Origin: Rhizobium leguminosarum bv. viciae USDA 2370 | Lineage (GTDB): Bacteria; Pseudomonadota; Alphaproteobacteria; Rhizobiales; Rhizobiaceae | Reading direction: 5' to 3' | Length of the DNA stretch: 64,000 bases | Assembly (NCBI RefSeq): GCF_002008365.1 | Contig: NZ_MRDL01000051.1 | Coordinates: 620,001 to 684,000, forward strand | Shown: piece by piece, positions 61,897-64,000 of the stretch | Numbering within the stretch: the stretch's first letter is position 1 | Layout of the letters: every line of letters begins with the position of its first letter | Notes under the pieces: generated by a model | Database searches by the model: none | What the model was told of the DNA's origin: nothing | The model's input: only the letters and a program-made list of their open reading frames with translations | Program-made: the position numbers and the translations under genes

Positions 61897-62562
61897 ATGA
61901 AACGCCCGGGCATGCAGCAACCCGATCCGGTCGCCTTTATCAAAGCTAATCTGCCGATCTCACCCGTTCCGTCCATTCCCGAGATCCGGCTTCATACGGC
62001 AGGCCCCGCAAGCGGGCTCTGGCGGCTTGCAGGCCGCAGAGAAGCCGATCCGGCACCTTATTGGGCCTATCCCTGGGCCGGCGGCGCCGTGCTTGCCCGC
62101 TATCTGCTCGACCGGCCGGAAATAGTCGTGGGTCGCCGTGTCCTCGATCTCGGCGCCGGCTCGGGGCTCGTCGCCATCGCGGCGGCGAAGGCCGGCGCAG
62201 CGGCGGTGACGGCGGTCGACATCGATGCCAATGCCATTGCCGCGATCGGCCTCAACGCGGCGATCAACGGCGTGGATATCGTAGCCCGGGCCGCCGATAT
62301 CATCGAGGATCCGCCACCGGAGATAGACCTCCTCGTGGTCGGCGACCTGTTCTACGATCCCACGCTCGCCTTGCGGGTGATGGCCTTCCTGCGGCGTTGC
62401 CAGGCGAGCGGCATCGAGGTGCTGATCGGCGATCCCGAACGGGCCCACCTGCCGCAGGGCGAACTCAGCCGAATCGCCACCCATGCAGTTGCGGATTTTG
62501 GCGGAGGCAGCAGCGGCGGGGCGGTGCCGGCGGGCGTATTCTCGCTCTTCGGCAATAGCTGA
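61897..62562 (+). CDS. class I methyltransferase, ETF-beta lysine methyltransferase-like
   Basis: 221-aa SAM-dependent methyltransferase. SAM motifs: RRVLDLGAGSGLVAIAAAKAGAAAVTAVDIDANAI and LLVVGDLFYDPTLALRVMAFL, where the D-L-F-Y resembles the DPPY-like motif of the METTL20/ETFBKMT group. That group trimethylates lysines of the electron-transfer flavoprotein beta subunit, and a bacterial orthologue has been studied in Agrobacterium (from memory). N-terminal WAYPWAGGAVLARYLLD is also typical. It lies 28 bp after the GNAT gene and is probably co-transcribed. The ETF genes are not in the window. Confidence 0.8.
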   Translation: MKRPGMQQPDPVAFIKANLPISPVPSIPEIRLHTAGPASGLWRLAGRREADPAPYWAYPWAGGAVLARYLLDRPEIVVGRRVLDLGAGSGLVAIAAAKAGAAAVTAVDIDANAIAAIGLNAAINGVDIVARAADIIEDPPPEIDLLVVGDLFYDPTLALRVMAFLRRCQASGIEVLIGDPERAHLPQGELSRIATHAVADFGGGSSGGAVPAGVFSLFGNS

Positions 62563-62640
62563 AGGCAAGATTTAAACTCGCTTTGGCTGATGCGTTACCC
62601 TCTATAAAATGACTGCGTGCTCAATGCAGACACCATGCTT

Positions 62641-63324
62641 TTATTTTCGGTCGTGAACGCAGATTCCGGCAGACTCACAGGAAAAAGGATGGATGCCGAA
62701 AGTTGCTGGAAGCGTCACATCAAAACATCTGTTGTCGGGGGAGTCGTCCACGTCGATCAGCGCAAGCCATTTCTTTGTATTCCTAGTCGGATAATAGTCT
62801 TCGGTTTGATAGTAGAATCTTGAATAACATTGCCGCGGCCGTACTTCCCTGGGAAGTATTCCAATCCTTATAAGGTTCTTAAACTCATCTTGTTGGGCCG
62901 ATATTCCCTTTTCGATGAAGTCACTCACAAGCGGCTGGAGTTCCGGGTAATTCGCGACACAATTGCTTACTGTCTGATCTTGCTTGCCTTTGTGTGCCGA
63001 GACGATGTAGCCGACGCTGCCGGTCGCCGACTTGTACGCCCCAAGTTTGCTTCCATCCAAGATCGTATAGCCTTTCAGCACACCTGACTTCTCAATCAGC
63101 GACCAATACCGCCTGAGATGCTCGTCCATATGATCCGAGCAGAGAATAAGAGTTTTGGGTGTCATCTCGTCTTTGCGATCAGGCATGCTCCACTCGATCG
63201 CCCAGGGGGCACCGGGATCGGACGGTGGCTCCAGCGCGGGACCTCCTTGTACCGCGGCAACGGCGGACGAATAGGCCGTGAGAAGGACGACAGCCGACAT
63301 CATGTAGCTAGATAACATTGGCAT
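62641..63324 (-). CDS. secreted protein of unknown function (atypical composition)
   Basis: 227-aa exported protein with a signal peptide (about 1-25, ending VAA). The mature part carries five Cys (for example LILCSDHMDEH, VSNCVANYP, RQCYSRFYYQ, NRCFDVTLP, CESAGICVHD), likely disulfide-bonded. No domain recognised. Codon use is less GC-biased than in the neighbours (TTA, AGA, ATA codons occur), suggesting a recently acquired or fast-evolving gene. Two further start codons (63318 and others) exist; ATG at 63324 is chosen. Confidence 0.7.
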   Translation of the reverse strand: MPMLSSYMMSAVVLLTAYSSAVAAVQGGPALEPPSDPGAPWAIEWSMPDRKDEMTPKTLILCSDHMDEHLRRYWSLIEKSGVLKGYTILDGSKLGAYKSATGSVGYIVSAHKGKQDQTVSNCVANYPELQPLVSDFIEKGISAQQDEFKNLIRIGILPREVRPRQCYSRFYYQTEDYYPTRNTKKWLALIDVDDSPDNRCFDVTLPATFGIHPFSCESAGICVHDRK

Positions 63325-63412
63325 CACCTACAAACACAAACGTTGCTCCTGCGCGTTCATTAGCAGCCAGAAGCGAATTACGCTCAGACGTGGAAATAAA
63401 TTGCAACTATAA

Positions 63413-64000
63413 TCAGGCTAGAAGGTCCGGCCGCAGCAGCATGACCGGGCAGGGCGCTCCGGCCGGCAGTTCCGGCGCATGCGGCGGGCGGATGACAAGG
63501 CAATCGGCTGCGGCGAAGACCTTCATCATCGAGGAATCCTGCTTGCCGAAGGGCTCGGCAAGCCAGTCGCCGGCAGCGGATTTCGAAAGCTTCGCCCTGA
63601 TATAGTCCTGCCGGTGGTCATTGGCGCGCAGTGTGACGGCCGCCTCCACCGTTGCCTCGCGCCGCACCGGCGGCAGGGAGGCGAGCTTGCGGATCAGCGG
63701 CTCAAGGAAGAGCAGCGAACAGACGAGGCTAGAGACCGGATTGCCGGGCAGGCCGAGCACGTGCGTCTCACCGAAGCTGCCGACCATCAGCGGTTTGCCG
63801 GGGCGCATGGCGATGCGCCAGAAATCGAGCTGCATGCCGGCCTCGATCAGCGTGGCCTGCACCAGATCATGGTCGCCGACCGAAGCGCCGCCGAGCGTGA
63901 CGATCACATCGACCTTGGCGTCCCGCGCCGTGCCGATCGCCGCGGTGATCTTGGCCTTGTCATCAGGCACGATACCGAGATCGAGCACATCGGCGCCGGC
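63413..64000 (-). CDS. moeA: molybdopterin molybdenumtransferase (5' part beyond window)
   Basis: Partial gene: the C-terminal 195 codons lie here and the frame continues to the window edge. MoeA inserts molybdate into molybdopterin-AMP. Seen are the MoCF-binding VDVIVTLGGASVGDHDLVQATL and the FWRIAMRPGKPLMVGSFGETHVLGLPGNPVSSLVC block, then the MoeA domain IV beta barrel (EAAVTLRANDHRQDYIRAKL, DSSMMKVFAAADCLVIRPP). MogA-like fold and the family order are intact; no defects visible in the part present. Confidence 0.93.
   Translation of the reverse strand, partial: AGADVLDLGIVPDDKAKITAAIGTARDAKVDVIVTLGGASVGDHDLVQATLIEAGMQLDFWRIAMRPGKPLMVGSFGETHVLGLPGNPVSSLVCSLLFLEPLIRKLASLPPVRREATVEAAVTLRANDHRQDYIRAKLSKSAAGDWLAEPFGKQDSSMMKVFAAADCLVIRPPHAPELPAGAPCPVMLLRPDLLA

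Overview
This 64 kb window is chromosomal DNA from a GC-rich alphaproteobacterium, most likely a Rhizobium of the R. leguminosarum/R. etli group. The evidence is the protein make-up (BTLCP cysteine proteinase, PAS_5, DUF2336, DUF1489, two-domain PilZ protein, rhizobial-type PccA/PccB), strongly GC-biased third codon positions, and dispersed palindromic intergenic repeats of the rhizobial mosaic type. Nearly all of it is core, housekeeping DNA. I saw no insertion sequence, prophage, CRISPR array or plasmid function.

Layout. 1-11.4 kb: crcB; a pseudouridine synthase/HAD hydrolase/ATP12 run; pccB; DoxX; a Gdx/SugE guanidinium exporter preceded by what looks like a guanidine-II (mini-ykkC) riboswitch; YaiI; glutathione-dependent formaldehyde dehydrogenase; pccA. 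11.5-16.3 kb: DMT exporter, tRNA-Leu(GAG), lipB, a degenerate second tRNA-Leu copy, a membrane methyltransferase, a BON protein and a deformylase-like protein lacking key metal ligands. 16.5-25.6 kb: mgtE, a MerR regulator with its own palindromic operator, coupled DUF599/DUF1624 membrane proteins, rpiB, an acyltransferase, serine dehydratase. 25.7-34.7 kb: a DD-carboxypeptidase with a SPOR domain, a BTLCP protease, prolyl aminopeptidase, PilZ and PAS_5 signalling proteins, a candidate small RNA, rhomboid, CBS and patatin proteins.

34.8-44.6 kb: hisI, folE, an IscU-like scaffold, yidD, thrS, two flavoproteins, DUF2336. 44.6-54.4 kb: AI-2E-type permease, phytase-like esterase, parE, then the conserved tpiA-secG-pyrG order. 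54.4-64 kb: a divergent pair of citrate synthase homologues, one fused to a DNA-binding helix-turn-helix; a FecR/CHASE2-adenylate cyclase pair; a DEAD-box helicase with a DbpA domain; a GNAT protein; an ETF-beta lysine methyltransferase-like protein; a secreted orphan of atypical composition; and the 3' part of moeA running off the right edge.

Functional threads: propionyl-CoA carboxylation (pccA and pccB, about 3.3 kb apart and convergent), one-carbon detoxification (frmA/adhC), guanidinium export under RNA control, envelope maintenance (DacF-SPOR, BON, rhomboid, secG, yidD) and second-messenger signalling (cAMP through CHASE2-cyclase, c-di-GMP through PilZ). The observations most worth follow-up are the riboswitch-gdx unit, the HTH-citrate synthase fusion with its palindromic divergent promoter, the orphan terminator and stem-loops at 32.2 kb, the tRNA-Leu remnant beside lipB, and two proteins of classic enzyme/scaffold families that have lost hallmark ligands.
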